Of a DNA stretch of 64,000 bases, positions 39,471 through 48,627 are shown in pieces. The translations under genes and the position numbers were made by a program. The notes under the pieces were generated by a model. That model was not told where the DNA came from and ran no database searches. It was given only the letters and a program-made list of their open reading frames with translations. The number at the start of each line of letters is the position of its first letter. Position 1 is the stretch's first letter. Source of the DNA: Homoserinimonas aerilata (GTDB lineage: Bacteria; Actinomycetota; Actinomycetes; Actinomycetales; Microbacteriaceae); assembly GCF_006716125.1 (NCBI RefSeq), contig NZ_VFOM01000001.1:930001-994000 (forward strand). Direction: 5' to 3'.

Positions 39471-39977
39471 TCAGCTGCGGGGTGCGAGCGCTTCTGTGAT
39501 GTCGGCGACGACCGCGTCGAAGGATGCGGTGAGTGCGTCCCCGTCGACGAACAGGCTCACACCGTGCTCGCCGGCGCCGAGCGAGACGCGCTTGCCGGCG
39601 AAGCTGCTGTCGGCGTACACGGGCCACGGGCTGGTGCTGCCGAGCGGCGTTATCGTGCCGCGCTCGTATCCTGTCGCGTCGAAGGCGGTCTGCGCATCCG
39701 GCAGCGACAGCTTGTTGACGCCCACGAGCGCGCGCAGTTTGGGCCACGAGATCTGCCGATCGCCGGGCACGAGAGCGAAGAGGAAGCTGCCGTCCTTGTG
39801 TTTGACGACGAGCGTCTTGACGATCGCCGAGGGCTCGATTCCGAGGGATGCGGCGGCTTCTTCGAGGCTTCCGGCGGGGCCGCGCTCGACGTATTCGACG
39901 TCGAGCCCTCTCGCCGCAGCATCCGCAGCGACTCGTTCACGTCCGGTGGCGCCGGTCGTTTCTGTGGCTTCTGTCAT
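39471..39977 (-). CDS. YbaK/EbsC-type aminoacyl-tRNA deacylase
   Basis: Protein of 168 aa of the YbaK family, which hydrolyses mischarged Cys-tRNA(Pro). Key blocks are IVKTLVVKHKDGSFLFALVPGDRQISWPKLRALVG, GYERGTITPLGSTSPWPVYAD and GAGEHGVSLFVDGDAL; the conserved Lys and the GxxxP loop are present. The frame is open far upstream, opposite dusB, but ATG 39977 is where family similarity starts. It is divergent from dusB with only 33 bases between, so the two promoters overlap. Confidence 0.9.
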   Translation of the reverse strand: MTEATETTGATGRERVAADAAARGLDVEYVERGPAGSLEEAAASLGIEPSAIVKTLVVKHKDGSFLFALVPGDRQISWPKLRALVGVNKLSLPDAQTAFDATGYERGTITPLGSTSPWPVYADSSFAGKRVSLGAGEHGVSLFVDGDALTASFDAVVADITEALAPRS

Positions 39978-40010
39978 CGGATGCCTCGCTTTGTCTGGAA
40001 GAATTGGAGC

Positions 40011-41198
40011 ATGACCGTGATCGACGCTACCTCCTCCCGCCCGGCATCGGCCGTGCGCGAGTCGAGTGCGCCGCTGCGGATCGGCTCGCTCGAGCTTGAC
40101 GTGCCTGTGGTTCTGGCGCCCATGGCGGGCATCACGAACACGGCGTTCCGCAGGCTCTGCCGTGAGTTCGGCGCGGGGCTGTATGTCAGCGAGATGATCA
40201 CGAGCCGTGCGCTTGTGGAGCGTACTCCGGGGAGCATGCGCCTCATTCAGCATCACGAGTCGGAGTCGGTGCGCAGCATCCAGCTCTACGGCGTCGACCC
40301 GAAGACGGTGCGCGAGGCCGTGACGATGCTCGTCGCCGAGGATCGTGCCGACCATATCGACCTCAACTTCGGCTGCCCTGTCCCGAAGGTGACGCGCAAG
40401 GGCGGGGGAGCGGCGCTTCCCTGGAAGACGAGCCTGTTCCGCGACATCGTGGAGGGCGCGGTCGAGGCTGCCGGCGACATCCCGTTGACGATCAAGATGC
40501 GCAAGGGCATCGACGCCGATCACCTCACCTATCTCGAGGCGGGGCGCATCGCCGAGGGTGCCGGCGTCGCGGCCGTGGCGCTGCACGCCCGTACGGCATC
40601 CGAGTTCTACAGCGGCCACGCCGACTGGTCGGCGATCTCGAAGCTCAAAGAGGTGGTCACCTCTGTTCCGGTGCTCGGCAACGGCGACATCTGGTCGGGC
40701 GCGGATGCTGTGCGCATGGTCGAGCAGACCGGCTGCGACGGCGTCGTGGTCGGCAGGGGCTGTCTGGGCCGCCCATGGCTGTTCGGTGATCTCGTCTCGT
40801 CGTTCTCCGGTGTGGAGCAGGTGGCGCAGCCCAGCCTCGGTGTTGTGGCTGGCGCGGTGCGGCGTCATGCCCAGCTGTTGGGCGAGTTCTTCGACAGCGA
40901 GGAGTGGGCCTGCCGCGATATCCGCAAGCACATGGCCTGGTATTTCAAGGGCTATCCGGTGGGTGGCGACATCCGGTCGAGGCTCTCGACGGTCGAGAGT
41001 TTCGCCCAGCTCGATGACATCTTGGGTGAGCTCGACGGGGATGCTCCGTATCCGGGTGCGGGTGCTGAGGGGCCGCGCGGTCGTGCCGGCACTCCGAAGC
41101 GGCCTGCGCTGCCGCAGGGGTGGCTCGACAGCCGCGAGCTGGGCGTCGAGGAGAGCTTTGAGCTTGCCGGGGCAGAACTGGACACGAGCGGTGGCTGA
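40011..41198 (+). CDS. dusB: tRNA dihydrouridine synthase DusB
   Basis: FMN enzyme (395 aa) that reduces uridines in tRNA D-loops. Motifs: VVLAPMAGITNTAFRRLCREFG, SEMITSRALVE, DLNFGCPVPKVTRKGGGAALP with the catalytic Cys near residue 121, IKMRKGID, ALHARTASEFYSGHADW and GRGCLGRPWLF. GGAAG lies nine bases before ATG 40011. The C-terminal tail after residue 345 is longer and Gly/Pro-rich compared with E. coli DusB. Its stop is inside the dgt start region. Confidence 0.93.
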   Translation: MTVIDATSSRPASAVRESSAPLRIGSLELDVPVVLAPMAGITNTAFRRLCREFGAGLYVSEMITSRALVERTPGSMRLIQHHESESVRSIQLYGVDPKTVREAVTMLVAEDRADHIDLNFGCPVPKVTRKGGGAALPWKTSLFRDIVEGAVEAAGDIPLTIKMRKGIDADHLTYLEAGRIAEGAGVAAVALHARTASEFYSGHADWSAISKLKEVVTSVPVLGNGDIWSGADAVRMVEQTGCDGVVVGRGCLGRPWLFGDLVSSFSGVEQVAQPSLGVVAGAVRRHAQLLGEFFDSEEWACRDIRKHMAWYFKGYPVGGDIRSRLSTVESFAQLDDILGELDGDAPYPGAGAEGPRGRAGTPKRPALPQGWLDSRELGVEESFELAGAELDTSGG

Positions 41199-42480
41199 GC
41201 CCCAGGGTGACCCGGGTTCGTCGTCCGGGGGTGTCCTGCCTGCGGGTTATGGCGAGCACGACACCGCTCGCTTCCTCGCAGAGGAGCACTCGAGCCGCCG
41301 AAGCGATTTCGCGCGCGACCGCGCCCGCCTGCTGCATTCGAGCGCGCTGCGCCGTCTGGCGGCGAAGACCCAGGTGCTGAGCCCGACGCAGGGCCTCGAT
41401 TTTGCCCGCAATCGGCTCACCCATTCACTCGAGGTGGCTCAGGTGGGGCGGGAGCTGGCCACGAGCCTCGGCCTCGAGCCGGATGTGGTCGACACGGCCT
41501 GTCTCGCCCACGACCTGGGGCATCCGCCGTTCGGCCACAATGGCGAGCGTGCCCTCAACAGCTGGGCCGCAGACATCGGCGGCTTCGAGGGCAATGCGCA
41601 GACGCTGAGGCTTCTGACGCGCATCGAGCCGAAGGTCTTCGGCGCCGACGGCACTCCGTACGGCCTGAATCTGACGCGGGCGAGCCTCGACGCGAGTTGC
41701 AAGTACCCGTGGCCCGATTCGCGGTCGGTCGCCGATCCGAGCGGGCGGGCCAAGTTCGGTTTCTATGCGGATGATGTGGCGGCCTTCGAGTGGCTCCGTG
41801 CGGGCGCCCCCGAGGGCAGGTTGTGCATCGAGGCACAGGTTATGGACCTCTCCGACGACATCGCCTATTCGGTGCACGATTTCGAGGATGCGATCTTCGG
41901 CGGTTATGTCGATGTCGCTGCGCTGGGCGCTCGGGTCGATCACGACGAGCTTGTCGATTCGATGGTCGAGTGGATCGGCGGGGAGCTCGATCATGGTGAG
42001 CTCATCGCCGCCTTCGACAGGCTCGACAGCCTTCCCGCGTGGATCGATTCGTGGGATGGCAGCAGGCGCGATCAGAGCAGGTTGAAGAACCTGACCAGCC
42101 AGCTCATCGGGCGTTTCGCGGGCGGCGCTGTTCAGGCCACGAGGGATGCCTTCTCGTCGGGCAGTCTTGCGCGTTTCGGTGCCGACATCGTGGTGCCCCG
42201 CGAGATCCGGGCCGAGATCGCGGTGCTGAAGGGCATCGTGGCGGCCTTCGTGATGTCGCACAACACGCGGCAGCCGATCTACATGCACCAGCGTGAGATC
42301 CTCACGGATCTCGCTGACTCCCTGTTCCTGAAGGGTCCGGATGCTCTCGATGCGGGCTTCGCGGCCGACTGGCGGGAGGCGGCGGATGACGGCGCCCGTC
42401 GCCGTGTCATCGTCGACCAGGTGGCGAGCCTCACCGATCAGTCGGCGCTCAGTTGGCACGAGCGTCTCGTCGGCAACTGA
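41191..42480 (+). CDS. dgt: Deoxyguanosinetriphosphate triphosphohydrolase-like protein
   Basis: HD-domain dNTPase (429 aa) that cleaves dNTP to nucleoside and triphosphate. The metal-binding set is H in RNRLTHSLEVAQVG (near 75) and HD in ACLAHDLGHPPFGHNGE (near 105), with LSDDIAYSVHDFEDA further on. GTG 41191 overlaps the dusB stop by eight bases; the frame is open upstream but within dusB. The dusB-dgt-dnaG order is typical of Actinobacteria. Confidence 0.92.
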   Translation: MAEPQGDPGSSSGGVLPAGYGEHDTARFLAEEHSSRRSDFARDRARLLHSSALRRLAAKTQVLSPTQGLDFARNRLTHSLEVAQVGRELATSLGLEPDVVDTACLAHDLGHPPFGHNGERALNSWAADIGGFEGNAQTLRLLTRIEPKVFGADGTPYGLNLTRASLDASCKYPWPDSRSVADPSGRAKFGFYADDVAAFEWLRAGAPEGRLCIEAQVMDLSDDIAYSVHDFEDAIFGGYVDVAALGARVDHDELVDSMVEWIGGELDHGELIAAFDRLDSLPAWIDSWDGSRRDQSRLKNLTSQLIGRFAGGAVQATRDAFSSGSLARFGADIVVPREIRAEIAVLKGIVAAFVMSHNTRQPIYMHQREILTDLADSLFLKGPDALDAGFAADWREAADDGARRRVIVDQVASLTDQSALSWHERLVGN

Positions 42481-42545
42481 GCCACCTGGTTCGCACCCTG
42501 TGGAGAGCGGCTCGGGTGAGCGGGCGCGCTAACTAGACTTGGGTC

Positions 42546-44489
42546 ATGGCAGGCCTTATTCGACGCAACGACATCGATGAGGTGCGTGCCCGGGTGAACA
42601 TCGCCGACATCGTGGGCGACTACGTCACCTTGAAGGGCGCCGGCGTGGGCTCTCTGAAGGGCCTCTGCCCGTTCCACGATGAGCGCAGCCCGAGCTTCCA
42701 TGTGCGTCCGCAGGTGGGGCGTTATCACTGCTTCGGCTGTGGCGAAGACGGCGATGTGTTCACCTTCCTGCAGCGCATGGATCATGTCTCCTTCTCTGAG
42801 GCGGTCGAGCGCATGGCGGCGCGCATCGGCTTCGAACTGCATTACGAAGACGGCGGCCCTGCGAATCGTGAGCAGGGCAACAGGGCGCGCCTGCTCGCCG
42901 TGAACAAGGCGGCGTCAGATTTCTTTGTCGGCCAGCTGGCCACGGCGGCTGCGGAGCCTGCGCGCACGTTCCTGGGCGAGCGGGGCTTCGACCCCTCGGC
43001 AGCGGAGCGTTTCGGTGTGGGCTTCGCCCCGAAGAGCTATGACGCCCTCAGCAAGCATCTCTTCACTCTCGGCTTCACGGAGGCCGAACTGATCGCATCC
43101 GGTGTCGTCGGTCAGGGTGATCGCGGCATCTACGACCGCTTCCGCGGGCGTCTCGTGTGGCCGATCCGTGACACGACCGGGCAGACCCTGGGCTTCGGCG
43201 CCCGGCGCCTTCTCGACGACGATCAGGGCCCCAAATATCTGAACACCCCCGAGACGGCGGTCTACCACAAGTCTCAGGTGCTCTACGGGCTCGATCTCGC
43301 CAAGAGGGACATCTCCCGAGGCAAGCAGGTCGTTGTCGTCGAGGGCTACACGGATGTCATGGCCTGCCATCTCGCGGGCGTCACGACGGCGGTGGCCACC
43401 TGTGGCACGGCGTTCGGCGTCGAGCACATCAAGGTCGTGCGCCGCGTGCTGGGCGACTTCGACAACGGTGACTCGACGGCGCTCGGTGAGGTGGTGTTCA
43501 CCTTTGACCCGGATGAGGCGGGGCAGAAGGCGGCGAGCCGCGCGTTCGCCGAGGAGCAGCGCTTTGCCGCCCAGACCTTCGTGGCTGTCGCCCCCGACGG
43601 GCTCGACCCCTGCGATCTGCGCCTCAAGCGCGGCGACGACGCGGTTCGACGGCTCGTGGCGACGAAGAAGCCCATGTTCGAGTTCATGGTGCGGCGGGTG
43701 CTGGCGCAGCACGACCTCGACACCGTGGAGGGCCGGGTGGCCGCCCTGCGCGCGTCCGCTCCGATCGTCGCAGGCATCCGTGATCGTGCCCTCAGTGTCG
43801 GCTATGTGCGCAACCTGGCCGGGTGGCTGGGCGTGGACCCTGCTGAGGTGTCGCGCGCGGTCTCGTCCGCCGAGCGGCGTGGTGCGTCGGAGAAGGGTGC
43901 CGCCTCCGGGCAGCGCGATGACAGAACGGATGCGCGTGACGATCGCTTCGGGGCCGGTCCCGGTGCCGACGCTGACAACGCTGTTCCCGAGGCGATGGCG
44001 GGCCCCTCGATAGCGCAGCTGCCCAGCGACCCTGCGACGCGGCTGGAGCGCGATGCGCTCATGGCGGTGCTGCAGCAGCCTGAGCAGGTCGGGGCTGACC
44101 TGGTGCGGCGTGTCAGTCAGGCGGCCTTCGCCAATCCGTCTCTCGCGGTTGTGCGTGACGGTGTCGCCGCAGCTTTCGCCGAGGGGGAGGAGGGGTTCGC
44201 CCCTTCGCTCTGGCTCGATCGTGTGATCGCCCAGGTTCCGGCACCGTTCGCGACGATCGTGCGTGAGCTCAGCTTCGCTCCTCTCCCGGAGAAGGCCGGT
44301 CGTGAGCTCAGCGTCTACTGCCAGGGCGTGGCGCTCTCTCTCATCGACCGTGACCTGCTGCGGCAGAAGGCCGAGCTGCTCGGCAGGTTGCAGAGAACGG
44401 ATGCCGCGGGCGAGCCGGAACGCTACTCGCAGCTGCAGCGAGAACTCGTGCGGGTTGAGCAGGAGCGTCGCGCGCTGCGGGAGGACTGA
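42546..44489 (+). CDS. dnaG: DNA primase
   Basis: Replicative primase (647 aa). The N-terminal CHC2 zinc finger is CPFHDERSPSFHV with YHCFGCGEDGDVFTFL (residues ~41-80). The TOPRIM catalytic core carries VVVEGYTDVMACH near 264 and TFDPDEAGQKAA near 320. The C-terminal helicase-interaction part is separated by a charged linker (ERRGASEKGAASGQRDDRTDARDDR). The start is ATG 42546, without a clear ribosome site. Confidence 0.96.
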   Translation: MAGLIRRNDIDEVRARVNIADIVGDYVTLKGAGVGSLKGLCPFHDERSPSFHVRPQVGRYHCFGCGEDGDVFTFLQRMDHVSFSEAVERMAARIGFELHYEDGGPANREQGNRARLLAVNKAASDFFVGQLATAAAEPARTFLGERGFDPSAAERFGVGFAPKSYDALSKHLFTLGFTEAELIASGVVGQGDRGIYDRFRGRLVWPIRDTTGQTLGFGARRLLDDDQGPKYLNTPETAVYHKSQVLYGLDLAKRDISRGKQVVVVEGYTDVMACHLAGVTTAVATCGTAFGVEHIKVVRRVLGDFDNGDSTALGEVVFTFDPDEAGQKAASRAFAEEQRFAAQTFVAVAPDGLDPCDLRLKRGDDAVRRLVATKKPMFEFMVRRVLAQHDLDTVEGRVAALRASAPIVAGIRDRALSVGYVRNLAGWLGVDPAEVSRAVSSAERRGASEKGAASGQRDDRTDARDDRFGAGPGADADNAVPEAMAGPSIAQLPSDPATRLERDALMAVLQQPEQVGADLVRRVSQAAFANPSLAVVRDGVAAAFAEGEEGFAPSLWLDRVIAQVPAPFATIVRELSFAPLPEKAGRELSVYCQGVALSLIDRDLLRQKAELLGRLQRTDAAGEPERYSQLQRELVRVEQERRALRED

Positions 44490-44702
44490 GCGCCGGGTGC
44501 GGACGGATGCGTCCACCCGTGTTGCAGATCGATAAACTTTTCGGTTTTGGTGCTCGTGTCAGGCCGCAAGAGTGCCACCGTGTGTTAGCAAGGAGTTAAC
44601 GTAATCCCGCGGCCCCCCGATCAGGTGGGCCGCGTTCCCTGTGGTCGATGGGATCCCCGTCGAACCGAGGGGGAGCCTTCACATGAGAGAGGTATGACGG
44701 AT

Positions 44703-46334
44703 ATGGCATCCGCATCAACATTCAAGAGGCGCGCGCTTGTCGCGTTGGGCACGGGAACCGCTGCGGTTCTCGTCCTTGCCGGCTGCGCCAGCGGCGGCAA
44801 CGGCGGCGGCGGCTCGGGTGAGTCGATCACGGTCGGCACCACCGACAAGGTGACGTTCCTCGACCCGGCCGGTTCGTACGACAACGGCTCGTTCGCTGTC
44901 ATGAACCAGATCTACCCGTTCCTGCTGAACTCGAAGCCGGGCACCGCAGATGTCGAGCCCGACATCGCCGAGTCGGCCGAGTTCACCTCGCCCACCGAGT
45001 ACACGGTCAAGCTGAAGGCGGGGCTGAAGTTCGCGAACGGCAACGACCTCACGGCATCCGATGTCAAGTTCTCCTTCGACCGCCAGCTGGCGATCGCCGA
45101 TGTGAACGGCCCGTCGACCCTGCTCTACAACCTCGACAGCACTGAGGCCGTCGACGACACGACCGTGGTGTTCACGCTCAAGTCGGCCAACGACCAGATC
45201 TGGCAGCAGATCCTGAGCAGCCCCGCCGGCCCCATCGTCGATGAAGATGTCTTCGCCGCCGACGCCGTCACGAGCGACCAGGAGATCATCGACGGTGAGG
45301 CCTTCGCCGGCCCGTTCGTCATCTCCAGCTACAAGTTCAACGAGCTTGTGCAGTTCAAGGCCTACGAGGGCTACGAGGGCGTTCTTGGTGCTCCCAAGAC
45401 CTCGACCATCAACCTCAAGTACTATGCCGACTCGTCGAACCTGAAGCTCGACGTGCAGGAGGGCAACATCGACGTCGCGACCCGCAGCCTGTCTGCGACC
45501 GACATCTCGGACCTGCAGGGCAACGACAACGTGACGGTGCACACGGGCCCCGGCGGCGAGATCCGCTACATCGTGTTCAACTTCAACACGCAGCCGTTCG
45601 GTGCGACCACGACCGAGGCCGACCCGGCCAAGGCCCTCGCGGTGCGCCAGGCTGTCGCGGACCTGATCGACCGTGAGGCGATCGCCGACCAGGTCTACAA
45701 GGGCACCTACCTGCCCCTGTACTCCTACGTCCCCGCCGGTCTGACCGGTGCCAACGAGGCGCTCAAGGGCCTCTACGGCGATGGCAACGGTGGTCCGGAT
45801 GCCGACAAGGCTGCCGCGACCCTCGAGGCTGCCGGCGTCACGACTCCGGTCGCGCTCAACCTGCAGTACAACCCGGACCACTACGGCCCGAGCTCGGGCG
45901 ACGAGTACGCGCTCGTGAAGAGCCAGCTGGAGGCTGACGGCCTGTTCGCCGTGAACCTGCAGTCGACCGAGTGGGTCACCTACGCGGAGGAGCGTTCGGC
46001 TGACGCGTACCCGGCCTACCAGCTGGGTTGGTTCCCGGACTACTCGGACGCCGACAACTACCTGTCGCCGTTCTTCCAGACCGACAACTTCCTGGCGAAC
46101 CACTTCAGCGACCCCGAGCTCGACACGCTGATCCCGGCTCAGGCTGTCGAGACCGACCCGGCGACCCGTGAGGGCATGATCGAGGACATCCAGAACAAGG
46201 TCGCGGCCCAGCTGTCGACCCTGCCGTTCCTCCAGGGCGCCCAGGTGGCTGTCTCCGGCAAGGACGTGAGCGGCGTGAGCGACACGCTCGACGCCTCGTT
46301 CAAGTTCCGTTTCGGAGTGCTGTCCAAGGGCTAG
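44703..46334 (+). CDS. Peptide/opine-type ABC transporter substrate-binding lipoprotein
   Basis: Family 5 solute-binding protein (543 aa). The signal peptide ends in the lipobox VLAGC with Cys28. Family blocks include YTVKLKAGLKFANGNDLTASDVKFSFDR and IRYIVFNFNTQPFG. An ATG three codons upstream (44694) is possible, but the GAGAGG site is too close to it, so 44703 is preferred. It heads an operon with two permeases and three ATPase domains. Ligand unknown; dipeptides, oligopeptides or opines are typical. Confidence 0.92.
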   Translation: MASASTFKRRALVALGTGTAAVLVLAGCASGGNGGGGSGESITVGTTDKVTFLDPAGSYDNGSFAVMNQIYPFLLNSKPGTADVEPDIAESAEFTSPTEYTVKLKAGLKFANGNDLTASDVKFSFDRQLAIADVNGPSTLLYNLDSTEAVDDTTVVFTLKSANDQIWQQILSSPAGPIVDEDVFAADAVTSDQEIIDGEAFAGPFVISSYKFNELVQFKAYEGYEGVLGAPKTSTINLKYYADSSNLKLDVQEGNIDVATRSLSATDISDLQGNDNVTVHTGPGGEIRYIVFNFNTQPFGATTTEADPAKALAVRQAVADLIDREAIADQVYKGTYLPLYSYVPAGLTGANEALKGLYGDGNGGPDADKAAATLEAAGVTTPVALNLQYNPDHYGPSSGDEYALVKSQLEADGLFAVNLQSTEWVTYAEERSADAYPAYQLGWFPDYSDADNYLSPFFQTDNFLANHFSDPELDTLIPAQAVETDPATREGMIEDIQNKVAAQLSTLPFLQGAQVAVSGKDVSGVSDTLDASFKFRFGVLSKG

Positions 46335-46343
46335 GCCCGACAG

Positions 46344-46407
46344 GCGGCTAAAATCTCCTTAGCCGCGCCAGAGGGGGCGGTCCGCGTCACGCGGGTCGCC
46401 CCCTCTG
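46344..46407 (+). terminator. Two consecutive hairpins between binding protein and permease genes
   Basis: First, GCGGCTAA and TTAGCCGC with a seven-base loop (46344-46366). Second, an 11-bp perfect stem (CAGAGGGGGCG, 46369-46379, with 46397-46407) enclosing an inner CCGCGT-C-ACGCGG hairpin. They begin ten bases after the binding-protein stop. They probably reduce read-through or protect the upstream mRNA. Confidence 0.7.
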
Positions 46408-46477
46408 TATGCCTGCTCCCGAACATGGAGCGGGTTGCCAACCGCCACACCTGGCGGCGCTGAACAGATTGGTGAAC

Positions 46478-47575
46478 ATGAGCTCAACCGCCACGGTGCA
46501 GACCGCACCAGGAGGCCCGTCGGCCGCGAAGAAGCGACGATCATCGGGGGGTGGGGGCAGCCTCGGCCGCTACATCCTCACCCGACTGCTGTTGATCATC
46601 CCGACGGTGTTCATCCTCGTCACCATGGTCTTCGTTCTCATGCGCACGATCGGCGACCCGATCACGGCGGCTGTCGGCGACCGGCTCAGCGCGGCCCAGC
46701 TGCAGGAGCGCATCCATCAGGCAGGCTACGACCGGCCCATCCTGGTGCAGTACTTCGAGTACATCGGTCAGATCTTCACGGGCAATTTCGGCACGACGAT
46801 CAGCGACGGCCGACCCGTCATCGATGTGCTCACGACTTACGGGCCTGCGACGCTCGAGCTCGTGTTCTACACGCTCATCGTGGCTTTCATCGTGGGCATC
46901 CCGTTCGGCATGCTTGCCGCCTATTTCCGTGACAAGTGGCCGGATGCGGTGCTGCGCGTGTTCGCCATCCTCTGCTATGCGACGCCCGTGTTCTTCGCGG
47001 GTCTCCTGCTCAAACTCATCTTCTCGGTGTGGCTGAAGTGGCTTCCCGTTGCGGGGCGCGCCTCGACCGGCACGGAGCTCGATCTGCAGTTCCTTGAGAA
47101 CCCGACGGGCATCTATCTGGTCGACGCCATCCGCACGGGCAGTGCCTCGAATGTGCAGGATGTGCTCTCGCACGCTGTACTGCCGGGCATCGCGCTCGGC
47201 CTCCTGACCGCCGGCGTGTTCCTGCGGCTCGTGCGCACGAACGTGATCGGCACGCTCTCGGCCAACTACATCGACTCGGCCCGTTCCCGCGGTGTCAACG
47301 AGTTCAGGCTGGTGCGCAGGCACGCCTACAAGCCGGCGCTGATCCCGATCATCACGGTCATGGGTCTTCAGATCGCGCTGCTGCTCGGCGGGGCGGTGCT
47401 GACCGAGACGACGTTCGAATGGAAGGGCCTCGGCTTCATCCTCGTCAACTACCTGTCCGCGCGCGACTTCGTGGCGGTGCAGGGAATCGTCGCACTTCTG
47501 GCGGTGATCGTCGCCCTGACCAACTTCATCGTCGATGTGATCGCGGCGCTGATCGACCCGAGGGTGAGGTACTGA
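46478..47575 (+). CDS. ABC transporter permease, DppB/OppB type
   Basis: Membrane subunit (365 aa). A Ser/Gly/Lys-rich cytosolic tail precedes LGRYILTRLLLIIPTVFILVTMVFVLMR, the usual first helix; later are GAVLTETTFEWKGLG and the EAA-type loop YIDSARSRGVNEFRLVRRHAYKPALIPI. Six helices are expected. The start is ATG 46478 (GTG 46472 is also in frame). Confidence 0.92.
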   Translation: MSSTATVQTAPGGPSAAKKRRSSGGGGSLGRYILTRLLLIIPTVFILVTMVFVLMRTIGDPITAAVGDRLSAAQLQERIHQAGYDRPILVQYFEYIGQIFTGNFGTTISDGRPVIDVLTTYGPATLELVFYTLIVAFIVGIPFGMLAAYFRDKWPDAVLRVFAILCYATPVFFAGLLLKLIFSVWLKWLPVAGRASTGTELDLQFLENPTGIYLVDAIRTGSASNVQDVLSHAVLPGIALGLLTAGVFLRLVRTNVIGTLSANYIDSARSRGVNEFRLVRRHAYKPALIPIITVMGLQIALLLGGAVLTETTFEWKGLGFILVNYLSARDFVAVQGIVALLAVIVALTNFIVDVIAALIDPRVRY

Positions 47576-47577
47576 GC

Positions 47578-48627
47578 ATGAGCGCAGAGACAGAGACCGT
47601 GGGCCTCGAGCCCGTGCGCAGGCCTTCCCTGTGGTCGCGCCTCCCCATCGTCCACCAGCTGCGACAGAGTGTCGGTCTGCAGCGCGGGATGCTTATCGCC
47701 GGCCTTGTGATCACGGGCGCCTTCCTGCTCGCCGCCGCACTGGCGCCCCTCATCGCGCCCTACGGCTTCGGCCAGCTGAGAGACGACGCCGGCAACTTCG
47801 GCGCCCAGCAGCCGCCCTCGGCGGAGCACATCTGGGGCACGACCGTCGGAGGCTACGACGTGTTCTCCCGTGTCATCTGGGGCTCGCAGACGGCGGTCAG
47901 TGTCATCGTCATCGCCGTCATCCTCTCGATCTTCGCGGGGGTGCTCCTGGGGCTGGTCTCGGGGTACCTGGGTGGCTGGGTCGACCGCGTTCTGGTTGTC
48001 ATCTGTGACGCCGTGTACGCGTTCCCGAGCCTGCTGCTCGCGATCGTCATGGCCATCGTGATCACGGGCGGCCAGTCCGATCTGTGGGGCGGGCTGCTCG
48101 CCGCCGCCATCTCGATCACGGTCGTGTTCATCCCGCAGTATTTCCGGGTCATCCGTGCCGAGACGGTGCGGATCAAGGCGGAGGCCTTCGTGGAGTCGGC
48201 CAAGGTGCTGGGCGCGAGCAACAGCCGCATCATGTTCCGCCACATCCTGCGCAATGCGACTCGTACGCTGCCGCTGATATTCACGCTGAACGCCTCGGAG
48301 GCGATTCTGACCCTCGCAGGCCTCGGCTTCCTCGGTTTCGGCATCGAGCCGACCTCGGCCGCGGAGTGGGGCTTCGACCTCAACAAGTCGATCTCCGATG
48401 TCACGAGCGGTATCTGGTGGACATCCGTGTTCCCGGGTGTCGCGATCGTGCTCGTCGTGCTCGGCATCACGCTCGTCGGCGAGAGCCTCAACGACCTGGC
48501 CGACCCGCGTCTGCGCACGCGCCGCAGGGCCGAGGGCACGCCTGTCGCCACGGCGGCGGTGTCGGTGGTTCCCGGCGGCTCGCTCGACAGCGTTCCGGCG
48601 ATCGACGACCTGGAGGCACGATCATGA
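47578..48627 (+). CDS. ABC transporter permease, DppC/OppC type
   Basis: Second membrane subunit (349 aa) with an N-terminal OppC_N-like helix (GMLIAGLVITGAFLLAAALAPLIAPYG), HIWGTTVGGYDVFSRVIWGSQTAVSV, and the EAA loop AFVESAKVLGASNSRIMFRHILRNA. It begins two bases after the DppB-type stop and overlaps the ATPase gene by four bases. Confidence 0.92.
   Translation: MSAETETVGLEPVRRPSLWSRLPIVHQLRQSVGLQRGMLIAGLVITGAFLLAAALAPLIAPYGFGQLRDDAGNFGAQQPPSAEHIWGTTVGGYDVFSRVIWGSQTAVSVIVIAVILSIFAGVLLGLVSGYLGGWVDRVLVVICDAVYAFPSLLLAIVMAIVITGGQSDLWGGLLAAAISITVVFIPQYFRVIRAETVRIKAEAFVESAKVLGASNSRIMFRHILRNATRTLPLIFTLNASEAILTLAGLGFLGFGIEPTSAAEWGFDLNKSISDVTSGIWWTSVFPGVAIVLVVLGITLVGESLNDLADPRLRTRRRAEGTPVATAAVSVVPGGSLDSVPAIDDLEARS

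Noticed and set aside
40000..40931. Long open frame on the minus strand opposite dusB, upstream of the ybaK-like gene
   Set aside because: It is the antisense shadow of dusB with Arg/His-rich composition; family similarity begins only at ATG 39977.
44489..44702. Small hairpins and T-rich stretch before the peptide binding-protein gene as a riboswitch
   Set aside because: I could not recognise a conserved riboswitch core; it is more simply the promoter region.
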